From Lachnospiraceae bacterium (GTDB lineage Bacteria; Bacillota; Clostridia; Lachnospirales; Lachnospiraceae), in NCBI GenBank assembly GCA_016286555.1, contig JAEETA010000013.1:1-64000 (forward strand): a stretch of 64,000 nt of DNA, read 5' to 3'. Within the stretch, counting starts at the first letter, position 1, and every line of letters starts with the position of its first letter. The notes beneath the pieces were generated by a model. The model did not search any database, was not told the DNA's origin, and saw only the letters and a program-made list of their open reading frames with translations. Below are positions 18,487-26,739 of the stretch, piece by piece. The translations under genes were made by a program, and so were the position numbers.

Positions 18487-21021
18487 TCAGTTCTTATTAT
18501 CTGTCATGGCAAATGCCACGCCCTTTTCCTTTTCCGCTACGCGGAAGTTTGCAGCTTCCTCAGGCGGCAGGGGCTTGCTGAAATAGAAACCCTGGATGGC
18601 ATCCGCGCCGAAATCCTTCAGCCTCGTGTACTGCCATGCGTTTTCCACACCCTCTACGATCATGGTCTTGTTCAGGTCGTGGGCCAGCACCACGATGTCG
18701 CGGATGAAGGCATCCTTGCCCTCCTCCAGGTAAGCCAGCACCAGGGAACGATCCAGTTTCAGCACATCCACGGGGATGTAGGTCAGGTAGCTCAGGGAAG
18801 AGTACCCGGTTCCGAAATCGTCCATCAGGAGCTTGATGCCCATCTCCTGGAACTGTGCAAAGAGACGCTCTGCCTGGATGCTGTTGTCCATGTAGAGGCC
18901 CTCGGTGATCTCGATCTCGATGTACTTCGATTCGATGCCGTATTTTTCCAGAGTTTCCTTCAGGAAATCAGGATAGGTGGTGTCGTTGATCTGGTTGGAG
19001 GAGTAGTTGATGGAAACAGGCTTCAGCTCGATGCCCGCGTCTCTCCACTCCTTCAACTGGCGGATGGTCTTCTCCGTGGTCAGGCGGCCGATCTGGCTGA
19101 TGAGTCCGCTTTGCTCCGCCACGGGAATGAACTCTCCGGGAGATACGGACTGGTCCTTCAGACGAAGCAGCGCCTCGTATCCCACCAGTTCCATGGTGTT
19201 GACGTCGATCTTGGGTTGATAGACCATGAAAAATCCGTCACTCTCGATGGCATTCACCAGCTTGGAACGGATCTGTCCGGTGTTGCGTACCTTCTCCTGC
19301 AGCTCGTCCTCGAAGAAGGCATCCGTATTCTTGCCCCGCTCCTTGGCATCCTGCAGTGCCAGATCCGCTTCCACCATCAGGGTGGCCACATCCACGTTGT
19401 AATCCGCATTCACCACACCGATACTGACGGTGGTGCGCATCTCCTCCAGACCGATGAGCATGGGTGTCTTGAAGAGCTCGTGAATGTCCTCCAGCTCCTT
19501 ACTGTCCGCATGCAGATATCTGTCGGGAACGATGATCAGGAACTCATCGCCGCTGTAGCGGGCGAAGAAGAAGGAATTCCGCTCACAGTACTCCTCCAAA
19601 ATGCGGGATACGAACTTCAGGTAGTCGTCGCCGACTCTGTGTCCGTAGTTGTCGTTGATCATTTTGAAATTGTCGAGACCGATGCGCAGCACGGAATGGA
19701 TCTGCTCTGCGGCGATACGTACCCGCAGGATCTCTTCCGCCACACGGCTGTTGTAAATGCCCAGCAGCAGATCGTGCTCCGCCTTATAGATCAGCTCGTC
19801 CTCCACGGTATGGAGCTTGCGGTTCACGCGCTTCAGCATCATGTAGTTGATGACCACTGCCAGGAGGATCATCATGACGCCCACCAGCAGGATGATCACG
19901 GGGATCAGGACACCGCGGTAGGAAGCCCAGAAGTCCTGGGGCAGGTTCAGGATCTCCGCATTGGCAGGGAGCAGTTTCGTATCCAGGCCGAAGTGATCCA
20001 TCACCTGATAATCGAAGGAAACGATTCCGGGAGTGTCGTAATTCAGGGGGATCTCGGAGATGTTTTTCCGTCCGTAGAGCACATCGCTCATGACCTGACC
20101 GGCCATCTTACACTGGCCGGGGAAGTTCATCTGGGTACCGCCGGCAATGCCCAGTCCCTCGCCGCCCATGTAATTGCGGAATACGGGGATCAGTGCATGG
20201 TCCACGATAAAGCGGGAGCTCTCGGGGATGGTGTACTGGTTGCCGTCCAGATCCTCGAATGCGGTGAGATACATGAGGATGCAGTCACTGCCCAGGGACT
20301 CCAGGAGCTGCCCGAAGGCCTCTCTCGTGTAATTGGAGGTGTTGATCCCCATGAACTGATAGTCGGGGAACTCCTCCTGATAGCTGAAGAAGGTCACGGC
20401 ATCGCCTTTGCCGGTGACAGTGTTGTCATAAATACCGACGATCTTGTTGGCCTGGGGAATCAGCTTTCCGGCCAGGCGGAAGGTCTCATCCAGGTAGGTT
20501 TCCTCGGTAAAACCCGTCATCATGGGGTTATTCACCGCTTCCTCAGCCAGAGCGATGTTGTTGATGCCGTAGTACACGATGGGCAGATCCGGGAAGAGTT
20601 CCTCCTGGTGTTGCATCACAAAGGTCAGGGCCGCATCGTCTCCGGTGATGACACCGTCGTAATGCTTGTTGCTGTTCTCCAGCCTGTCCTTGAAAAAATC
20701 GTAGAATTTGTCGATCTCTTCCTGGCTGCCGTAGTTCTTGGTATCCATGTAGATCACATCATAGCTGATGTTGTTGGCATACAGGCCCGCTTTGATGCCG
20801 CTCTCCTGGGCGGGATAGGAAATGTGGGTGGGGGAATAGGAGTCCAGGAACAGGACCTTATAGGTGGGGGTATCAGGCTCGATGGGATTCCCGGCGACGA
20901 TCTGGGCATCGGACTGTTTTACGAAGGTTCTGATGAATAAAAAAACAGCCAAACAAATGCAGACCACGCCTGCAATGTTCAGCACATTTCTGACAATAAT
21001 ACCGTTTCTTCTGGTCATCAT
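18487..21021 (-). CDS. GGDEF-EAL protein with extracytoplasmic ABC-substrate-binding-like sensor
   Basis: The 844-residue protein has a membrane helix at about 11-33. Its extracytoplasmic domain (about 50-365) resembles the ABC_sub_bind/periplasmic-binding fold, with KVLFLDSYSPTHISYP and IVYYGINNIAL. A second helix is at 371-396. The GGDEF domain has SGDEF (490-494), a variant that can be active. The EAL domain has EALLRL (616-621), DDFGTGYSSL and QGFYFSKPLP, all consistent with an active c-di-GMP phosphodiesterase. It thus could make or degrade c-di-GMP in response to a small ligand. The codirectional run that begins here also encodes GH3 and the nucleoside importer. Confidence 0.92.
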   Translation of the reverse strand: MMTRRNGIIVRNVLNIAGVVCICLAVFLFIRTFVKQSDAQIVAGNPIEPDTPTYKVLFLDSYSPTHISYPAQESGIKAGLYANNISYDVIYMDTKNYGSQEEIDKFYDFFKDRLENSNKHYDGVITGDDAALTFVMQHQEELFPDLPIVYYGINNIALAEEAVNNPMMTGFTEETYLDETFRLAGKLIPQANKIVGIYDNTVTGKGDAVTFFSYQEEFPDYQFMGINTSNYTREAFGQLLESLGSDCILMYLTAFEDLDGNQYTIPESSRFIVDHALIPVFRNYMGGEGLGIAGGTQMNFPGQCKMAGQVMSDVLYGRKNISEIPLNYDTPGIVSFDYQVMDHFGLDTKLLPANAEILNLPQDFWASYRGVLIPVIILLVGVMMILLAVVINYMMLKRVNRKLHTVEDELIYKAEHDLLLGIYNSRVAEEILRVRIAAEQIHSVLRIGLDNFKMINDNYGHRVGDDYLKFVSRILEEYCERNSFFFARYSGDEFLIIVPDRYLHADSKELEDIHELFKTPMLIGLEEMRTTVSIGVVNADYNVDVATLMVEADLALQDAKERGKNTDAFFEDELQEKVRNTGQIRSKLVNAIESDGFFMVYQPKIDVNTMELVGYEALLRLKDQSVSPGEFIPVAEQSGLISQIGRLTTEKTIRQLKEWRDAGIELKPVSINYSSNQINDTTYPDFLKETLEKYGIESKYIEIEITEGLYMDNSIQAERLFAQFQEMGIKLLMDDFGTGYSSLSYLTYIPVDVLKLDRSLVLAYLEEGKDAFIRDIVVLAHDLNKTMIVEGVENAWQYTRLKDFGADAIQGFYFSKPLPPEEAANFRVAEKEKGVAFAMTDNKN

Positions 21022-21135
21022 GAAGTTTATGTATCCCCTATTTCTTAATCGTTTGAGACATACCCTCTTCTTTTATATCATATCGGCAGGATTTTCTCCA
21101 CAGGGAAAATGAAAAAGATGGGAACCGAAAAAGAA

Positions 21136-21161
21136 ACGGGGAGCCCTTTCGGGTCCCCCGT
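21136..21161 (-). terminator. Terminator after the DUF4214 gene
   Basis: Arms ACGGGG-GCCC and GGG-CCCCGT with a TTTC-type loop are followed by TTTCTTTTT on the minus strand. It lies about 50 bases past the DUF4214 stop and before the GGDEF-EAL gene, separating the two transcripts. Confidence 0.75.
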
Positions 21162-21212
21162 CTCAGGAAAAATCAAATTTTTGCGGAAACCCGCAGTTTT
21201 GATTTTGTTACC

Positions 21213-24053
21213 TTACTGCAGCTCATAGGTTGCCAGCAGATTGGTGAACTCCTGGGAAATGGTAAATCCGTATACCACGTCCGCTCTGGTGTTGGCCTCG
21301 TCTGCCAGGTACTCAATCCAGCCTGCCACTTCGTCCGCTGCGGGCGCTCTGCCCAGGATCGCAAGGTAGCAGTCGGTAATGAATTCAGCATCGGTCTTGT
21401 TCAGGTTCGTGTACTCGGGAGAACCGAAGAAATTTGCGGGGATGTCTCTGGGGCTCAGGCCTTCCAGCATCACCTTGTCTGCCCAGCCGTAGAAGCCGGC
21501 CTTCTCGGACTCACGTCCCAGGACCACTTCGTACATACGCTCCACGAATGCTCTCAGGCCTCTGGAGATCACGGTGCCATCGCTGTACATGCCACCTGCA
21601 TCCAGTCCCAGGTCCTCAAAATTCGCCTGTGCCTCGGGGCTGTTGACAAAACTTGCCAGGAGCTGTGGAATCGTCAGTTCGCCGGCATCCAGCTTTGCAA
21701 CCCATGCCGCAACCTCTCCTTCGGCAGGATCTCTCAGCAGGATCACCTGGTACATCATCGTAACCAGCTCGGTTCCGGTCATGCCCTTGTCCAATACCTC
21801 GGGACTCAGGAAGAAGCCCGCCAGGATGTTGGCAACACTCAGGGAATGATCATTCAGACCTTCGACCCAGTCATCCAGGCCTTCCGCATCGGGAACACGG
21901 CCCAGGATCTCATCGTAAAGCAGCTCCACGTAGAGCAGGTTTCCGCCTACCAGGACTGCATCTCCCAGGGTCTCGCCGCCGTTATAATTTGCAGCCTTAA
22001 CAACATATGCATCCGCGCTCAGAGGGAAGCCTTCGGCGCTGAAGGTACCGTCTGCATTTACAGCAGTGGTCCGGAATGCCAACAGCTCATCCTCTCCGGC
22101 GGTAACTGCGATGGCTACTGCCAGGACGCCTGCCTTAGCGGTACCGGTCACTCTCAGGTTGCCGTCTGCACCCACCAGGGTCAGCTCGGTGATGTCGCCG
22201 TCTCCCTCGACAGTGGAGATCACCTTCTCCTGAGGAGAAGCCTGCGAAGCGCGCGCGGAATCGGGAACGGGCAGATCCTCCTCCACACGGTAGCTGTCAT
22301 AATCATCGTAATAGGTGATGGTATAGCCCACACCTGCACCGGAACCGCCGAAGGTTCCTGCGTATGCCTCACTGTCCGCACCGGTGAAGGTAGCAGTGAA
22401 GTTCACAGCCTTCAGATCCGCAAGAGTAGCATCCTCCGCATCCACAATGTACTGGGAAGAACTGAGGTGTGCTCCGGCATATGCCGTGTATGCGTCAAGC
22501 AATATGATGTTCTGTCCGTCGGGGACATCCGCATCGTACTCTGCAGGCTCCAGGGTAGCGGTCACCACAGAACCGTCCGCATAGGTGAGAGCGGCCACCA
22601 TTTCGAAGTCTTCGTAGCCGTAGTCATCGGGATAGGTCAGGGTCGCACGAAGCTCTCTGTTGGCCTTACGACCGCCCTGCTGATCCTGGTTCTCTACGTA
22701 AGCATCCAGGAAATATCTGTGGACCAGTACATAACCGGTCTGACCGTCGGAGGTGCTTACAGCCAGAACCACATGGTCAAAATAGTTGGAGTTGAAGGTT
22801 ACGGTAAAGGCACCGTTATCATTCGTCACGGTTACTGCACCGGGATTTACATCCAGCGCGGTAACAGAGGTCAGAGTCGCGGTGGTATAAGGAGTCTTGG
22901 TAAAGTGCAGCTCGGACTCTGCGATGTAGGTATCGATCATCTCCCAGTCCGTGGGGGTGGTGCCGCTCAGATCTCTGGACAGGGAATTGAAGGTGGGATC
23001 CCAACGCAAAGGGATATAACCGTAGCCGTCCTCGCTCTCGCTGAAAGCGATGCCCCATGCAGCGTCATTGTAGATGGTTGCACGGAAGTTTCTGTCAGCG
23101 TTGGTGCAGAAGGTATTCTTTCCGCTGACCGCACCGGTAGGATCCAACTGCACGCCCATATCCATCTCACCGTCGCCGAAGATGAATGCCTCATTCAGCT
23201 TCGCAGGATCGGGCGTACCCGCAGTAGCGCCGTCCAGATCTGCTGCCAGTACCCAGTTGTAGGTGTCATATCCGCCGATGGTAAAATCAGCGTCATTGCC
23301 GCTCTGGTCAGTCACGTCCTCTTCCGCGAAATAGTTCACGGGAACGGAGCCGTCCTGACCGCGCTGATATTCCAGATCGGAGAAATAGTGATAGCAAACA
23401 TCATCACCGTTCATCCAAACCAGGTATGCGGTTCCGTCAAAGTTTCCGGGCTGAGGGCCGGGGCCGGGCTGGTCGCCGCCGCCACCGCCACCGTTACCGG
23501 GGTTGTAAGAAACCTCACAGTTGATGAAGGTTCCGTTTCCATTCAGGGAGTCGATCAGATCCTGAAGGGTGGTGGTGTAGTAAAACGCCGTGTCATATTC
23601 ACCGGGTGTCAGCTGTACCTGCTGTCCGTTGATGAAAAGGGAAACGCCCTCCGTGATCTTCGTCTGATAATTCGAATCAGAGAAGAAAATGAAGTTAAAT
23701 CTTACCGTACTGGTATCATCAATCCCAACGGTTGTGTATTGAGAAAGATCTGCATCCAGCGCGCCAACATCGTAAAACTGCGCATCACCCTGAGATGCAG
23801 TGGGGATTCTTCTAAAATCTGCGCCGGCACCGCCGCTTCCCTCCGCAGGGGCGATGGAGATGCCCACTTCCGCAACGCCGATGACGGAAGCATCGGGGAA
23901 TCCGTTGGCAAATCCGAATCCCAGGTGATACCGCTGATAGTCATCGTTGGCCACGATTGCCTGCGCTCTCATGGGCGCAGCACCGATACAGCCGGCGATC
24001 ATGGCCAGACTCAGCAGTGCGCTCAACCACTTTCCTTTCCTAAAAAATCCCAT
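21213..24053 (-). CDS. Large secreted protein with C-terminal DUF4214 repeats
   Basis: I chose the ATG at 24053: AAGGAGGG is 9 bases upstream of it but only 1 base from the earlier ATG. The 946-residue product has a signal peptide ending near MRAQA, then several beta-rich extracellular modules. A Gly/Pro-rich linker (GGGGGGDQPGPGPQPG) lies at about 190-205. The last 260 residues hold about four helical DUF4214 units with recurring LGR-P-xxxGxxxW motifs (ILGRVPDAEGLDDW, VILLRDPAEGEVAAW, VVLGRESEKAGFYGW, AILGRAPAADEVAGW). DUF4214 occurs in surface and S-layer-type proteins. No LPXTG or SLH anchor is visible. Function unknown; surface binding is an inference. Confidence 0.82.
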   Translation of the reverse strand: MGFFRKGKWLSALLSLAMIAGCIGAAPMRAQAIVANDDYQRYHLGFGFANGFPDASVIGVAEVGISIAPAEGSGGAGADFRRIPTASQGDAQFYDVGALDADLSQYTTVGIDDTSTVRFNFIFFSDSNYQTKITEGVSLFINGQQVQLTPGEYDTAFYYTTTLQDLIDSLNGNGTFINCEVSYNPGNGGGGGGDQPGPGPQPGNFDGTAYLVWMNGDDVCYHYFSDLEYQRGQDGSVPVNYFAEEDVTDQSGNDADFTIGGYDTYNWVLAADLDGATAGTPDPAKLNEAFIFGDGEMDMGVQLDPTGAVSGKNTFCTNADRNFRATIYNDAAWGIAFSESEDGYGYIPLRWDPTFNSLSRDLSGTTPTDWEMIDTYIAESELHFTKTPYTTATLTSVTALDVNPGAVTVTNDNGAFTVTFNSNYFDHVVLAVSTSDGQTGYVLVHRYFLDAYVENQDQQGGRKANRELRATLTYPDDYGYEDFEMVAALTYADGSVVTATLEPAEYDADVPDGQNIILLDAYTAYAGAHLSSSQYIVDAEDATLADLKAVNFTATFTGADSEAYAGTFGGSGAGVGYTITYYDDYDSYRVEEDLPVPDSARASQASPQEKVISTVEGDGDITELTLVGADGNLRVTGTAKAGVLAVAIAVTAGEDELLAFRTTAVNADGTFSAEGFPLSADAYVVKAANYNGGETLGDAVLVGGNLLYVELLYDEILGRVPDAEGLDDWVEGLNDHSLSVANILAGFFLSPEVLDKGMTGTELVTMMYQVILLRDPAEGEVAAWVAKLDAGELTIPQLLASFVNSPEAQANFEDLGLDAGGMYSDGTVISRGLRAFVERMYEVVLGRESEKAGFYGWADKVMLEGLSPRDIPANFFGSPEYTNLNKTDAEFITDCYLAILGRAPAADEVAGWIEYLADEANTRADVVYGFTISQEFTNLLATYELQ

Positions 24054-24296
24054 TCTTTTCATCCCTCCTTATTTTCCGAACAAAAATCCGGTACCTCTGT
24101 CTCAACCCGCCTCCTTACCACTTGAGGTATTTTGGGAAAGCCGCACCGGAACTGCCGGATCATTTTATGGTATCTTGAATTATACCCACAGTTGTCTGAC
24201 ACTTCCACAAAACGCGAGAGATTTTAGAAAAATTTCCCATTTGGAAACCGAATGTTCAGAATGGGTTTATGCATCATACAGAGAAAATCCGATTTG

Positions 24297-24941
24297 TCAC
24301 CCCGTTGCCTCCATCAGCTCCGCCGGCTCCACATTCAGCGCATTTGCCAGCGCGATCACATACTCCGCTCTGGCGCGGTTGATGGATTTTTGCCGCTGCT
24401 CATACTGCTGGATCGTCCGCACCGGGATCCCCGTCAACTCTGCCAGTTCGCTCTGGCTAAAGCCACACCGCTCCCGGTACATTCTCAGGTACGTATACAT
24501 GCGTTTTTCCTGCCGCAATTCGTTCATTCGTTCCGCAAAATGCGAAATGTCCATCTCATGGTATTTGTCATACATCCGCAGGATCGCGGAGATCGGCACC
24601 TCCTCCTGCAGCCTTGCAAAGGAGCAGCCACTGTACCACTGATAATATGCAAGAGCCCAGCCCGCCCAGTACTCCGGACTCTTGCCGGAAAGGTAGATCC
24701 GCTCCTTCTGTTCATATTCTCCGGTGCAGGCCTCCACCACTTTAAGGGCCAGTTCTGCTCCGGACATCCCCGCCACATAACGCGGATCTCCGTTCTCAAA
24801 CTTTGCGGCGATCCCGCTGCGGAGGAACATTGTAAAATACTCCTCCGGGGAATATCCCAGCGTATACACGGCATAGTCAAGGCTGTTGGCCAGATTCTTT
24901 CTGGCAGTCTTCAGATATAGCTCATTGTAAGCGCGGATCAT
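24297..24941 (-). CDS. Xre-type HTH protein, putative antitoxin/autoregulator
   Basis: The 214-residue protein has a helical N-terminal region (1-140) including AGMSGAELALKVVEAC. The C-terminal helix-turn-helix of the Cro/C1 type has CGFSQSELAELTGIPVRTIQQYEQ. Its start overlaps the 3' end of the toxin-like gene by 20 bases, with AGGAGG 9 bases upstream inside the toxin reading frame, so translation is probably coupled. It presumably represses the operon by binding the palindrome at 25633-25652 and may neutralise the upstream product. Both roles are inferred from gene order and fold. Confidence 0.82.
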   Translation of the reverse strand: MIRAYNELYLKTARKNLANSLDYAVYTLGYSPEEYFTMFLRSGIAAKFENGDPRYVAGMSGAELALKVVEACTGEYEQKERIYLSGKSPEYWAGWALAYYQWYSGCSFARLQEEVPISAILRMYDKYHEMDISHFAERMNELRQEKRMYTYLRMYRERCGFSQSELAELTGIPVRTIQQYEQRQKSINRARAEYVIALANALNVEPAELMEATG

Positions 24942-25593
24942 CCGGCTTCACCTCCTCGTCCAGGATACGGATCATGTACAGCTCCCCTGGGATATATGCC
25001 TCCTTGTTTATGGTATGATAGGCAGCTCGCGCCTTTGTGTCCCGCTCCGCCTTCCGCCGGTACCATTCCTCGGCGCTCACCGGTTCGCTCCCCAGATACT
25101 CCAATGCAGCGAAAGCTCTCCTGCTGCGCAAAAACACCTGCTCCCCCAGTTCTCCCAACTTCAGGGCTGCGGAAAGTTGTGACACGGAGATGATCCCTTC
25201 CACAAAGTCACTTGCAAAAGAAAAAAAGCTGTCATCCGCCCGATAGCCCACGATCACGTCGACACCCTGCAGATCGACGGAAAAATGCTCGCAAAGGTAC
25301 CGATACGCTTCCCTGGCAAGAGGCGTCTCCAGATCAAACTGCCTGTTCTGCAATAGCAGTGTGATCCAGTGCAAAACGCAATACTCATGAGATCCCAGGT
25401 GCAGGATATTCAGGCCGCTCTCCTCCAAACGGTACCGGTTCACATAGCCGTCCAGGTGCTCATCCACCGCCCATTCCTTTGCCATCTCCTCATGCTCGGT
25501 GCAGTAAAAGCCCCGGCCGTAATCGTTATTCTTTTTTCCTTTTCCGTATGCCGGTTTCTCGATGATATGTGCAGATCCATGGTAAAGCAGCAT
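24922..25593 (-). CDS. DUF3990 protein, putative ADP-ribosyltransferase-fold toxin
   Basis: The 223-residue protein matches the DUF3990 pattern: LLYHGSAHIIEKP at the N-terminus (His5), then NDYGRGFYCTEHEEMAKEWA (25-45). In ADP-ribosyltransferase folds the His-Gly and the Y-G-x-G-F-Y-x-T segments help bind NAD. VDVIVGYRADDSFF lies mid-protein. DUF3990 is grouped with ADP-ribosyltransferase-like folds, and members occur beside small regulators in toxin-antitoxin-like pairs. It is the first gene of a two-gene operon whose promoter overlaps a palindrome. NAD-dependent activity and toxicity are inferred, not shown. Confidence 0.8.
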   Translation of the reverse strand: MLLYHGSAHIIEKPAYGKGKKNNDYGRGFYCTEHEEMAKEWAVDEHLDGYVNRYRLEESGLNILHLGSHEYCVLHWITLLLQNRQFDLETPLAREAYRYLCEHFSVDLQGVDVIVGYRADDSFFSFASDFVEGIISVSQLSAALKLGELGEQVFLRSRRAFAALEYLGSEPVSAEEWYRRKAERDTKARAAYHTINKEAYIPGELYMIRILDEEVKPDDPRLQ

Positions 25594-25630
25594 ATTTCCT
25601 GCCCCCCTGTTATATGTGATGATCAGTTTT

Positions 25631-25659
25631 ATTATACTCCCAGAGGAGTATAGTGTCGA
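25631..25659 (-). promoter_or_regulatory. Promoter of the toxin-antitoxin-like operon
   Basis: On the minus strand TCGACA (-35, plus coordinates 25654-25659) and TATAAT (-10, 25631-25636) are separated by 17 bases. The predicted start near 25624 is about 30 bases before the toxin ATG. A palindrome covers the spacer and part of the -10. Confidence 0.8.
25633..25652. promoter_or_regulatory. Palindromic operator overlapping the toxin promoter
   Basis: Perfect arms TATACTCC and GGAGTATA are separated by 4 bases. The site covers most of the promoter spacer and four bases of the -10, ideally placed for autorepression by the Xre-type protein encoded in the operon. It also lies about 90 bases upstream of the divergent radical SAM gene. 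Confidence 0.7.
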
Positions 25660-25693
25660 GCAGGAAAGTCATTCCCCCAACGCCCCATTTTTG

Positions 25694-25702
25694 TGTTATA
25701 TT
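25694..25702 (+). promoter_or_regulatory. Probable extended -10 promoter for the radical SAM cluster
   Basis: TGT followed by TATATT (25697-25702) forms an extended -10, about 40 bases before the radical SAM ATG. No good -35 is present at the expected distance. Confidence 0.45.
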
Positions 25703-25740
25703 GATGGTTAGTGAAAACCTGATAACGAAAGGAACCTGCC

Positions 25741-26736
25741 ATGCCTGTCAAAATCAATAATTTCATGGGAAAATTCGGCTGGAACGCGAGAAAGTATTTT
25801 CCGAACCTGGCCAGCAACGCTTACCTGAAGCTGCAGTTCATCACCCGCAGCCGCTCCCAGAAAAAATATGTGGATTACTTCATGAACAGCCCGGAGATCC
25901 CGCAGCCCAACGTGGTGAACATTGAGACCGTGAACCGCTGCAACTCCACCTGTGCTTTCTGTACCGCCAATATCCACGCGGAGAAGCGCCCCTACATGGA
26001 GATCCCGGAGGAGCTGTACCACTCCATCATCGACCAGCTCTCAGACTGGGGCTATAAGGGGCATCTGACCTTATATGGCAACAACGAGCCCTGGCTGGAC
26101 AAGCGCATCGTGGAATTCCACAAATACGCCAGAGAAAAGCTTCCCGAGAGCTTTATCTTCATGTCCACCAACGGACTGCTCCTGAACCTGGAGCGCCTGA
26201 ATGCCATCAAACCCTACATCAACCAGCTCATCATCAACAATTACGCCAACGAGATGAAGCTCCATCCGAATCTGGAGAAGCTGGTGGCCTATGTGAAGGA
26301 ACATCCCGATGAGTACGCGGACCTGGACATCCAGATCCAGATGCGCTACCTCCAGGAGGTGCTGACCAACCGCGCCGGCAGCGCACCCAATAAGGCTGCC
26401 ACGGAAAAGGTGATCCGGGAGACCTGCCTGCTGCCCTTCACGGATATGTGGATCATGCCCAATGGCAAAATGGGACTGTGCTGCTGTGACAATTTCGAGG
26501 TCACGGACATGGCGGATCTGACGAAGGTATCCCTGAAGGAGGGCTGGGCCAGCCCGAAATTCATGGAGATCCGTAAGAAGATCGCGGAAGGCCGCCAGGA
26601 ATATCCCTTCTGTAAGCACTGTGACTTCATCGACGCCGGCTTCCGCATGCAGATCGTCAATGCGATCCTGGCAGGAGATCAGGACGCCGCGCACCACCTG
26701 GGCGGCGAGGAAAAGAACAAGCTCCGCAGAAAATAA
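25741..26736 (+). CDS. Radical SAM protein with SPASM-like C-terminus
   Basis: The 331-residue protein has the radical SAM cysteine motif CNSTCAFC (Cys67, Cys71, Cys74), which binds a 4Fe-4S cluster and S-adenosylmethionine. LTLYGNNEPWLD and FMSTNGLLLN follow, as in the radical SAM barrel. Near the C-terminus are GLCCCDNF and CKHCDF, cysteine groups resembling a SPASM/twitch auxiliary-cluster domain. AAAGGAA precedes the ATG. The stop is 3 bases before the MBOAT gene, so the genes are cotranscribed. The substrate is unknown; a surface-polymer modification role is only suggested by the neighbours. Confidence 0.85.
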   Translation: MPVKINNFMGKFGWNARKYFPNLASNAYLKLQFITRSRSQKKYVDYFMNSPEIPQPNVVNIETVNRCNSTCAFCTANIHAEKRPYMEIPEELYHSIIDQLSDWGYKGHLTLYGNNEPWLDKRIVEFHKYAREKLPESFIFMSTNGLLLNLERLNAIKPYINQLIINNYANEMKLHPNLEKLVAYVKEHPDEYADLDIQIQMRYLQEVLTNRAGSAPNKAATEKVIRETCLLPFTDMWIMPNGKMGLCCCDNFEVTDMADLTKVSLKEGWASPKFMEIRKKIAEGRQEYPFCKHCDFIDAGFRMQIVNAILAGDQDAAHHLGGEEKNKLRRK

Positions 26737-26739
26737 GCC

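Noticed and set aside
18340-20940. 866-codon plus-strand reading frame opposite the GGDEF-EAL gene
   Set aside because: It is the antisense shadow of a gene with clear GGDEF and EAL motifs. Similar long plus-strand frames occur opposite many genes here because of the high G+C content at third codon positions.
24172-24184. Promoter of the DUF4214 gene (TATAAT at 24179-24184, minus strand)
   Set aside because: The -10 match is perfect but no -35 or extended -10 is present, so I did not list it as a supported feature.
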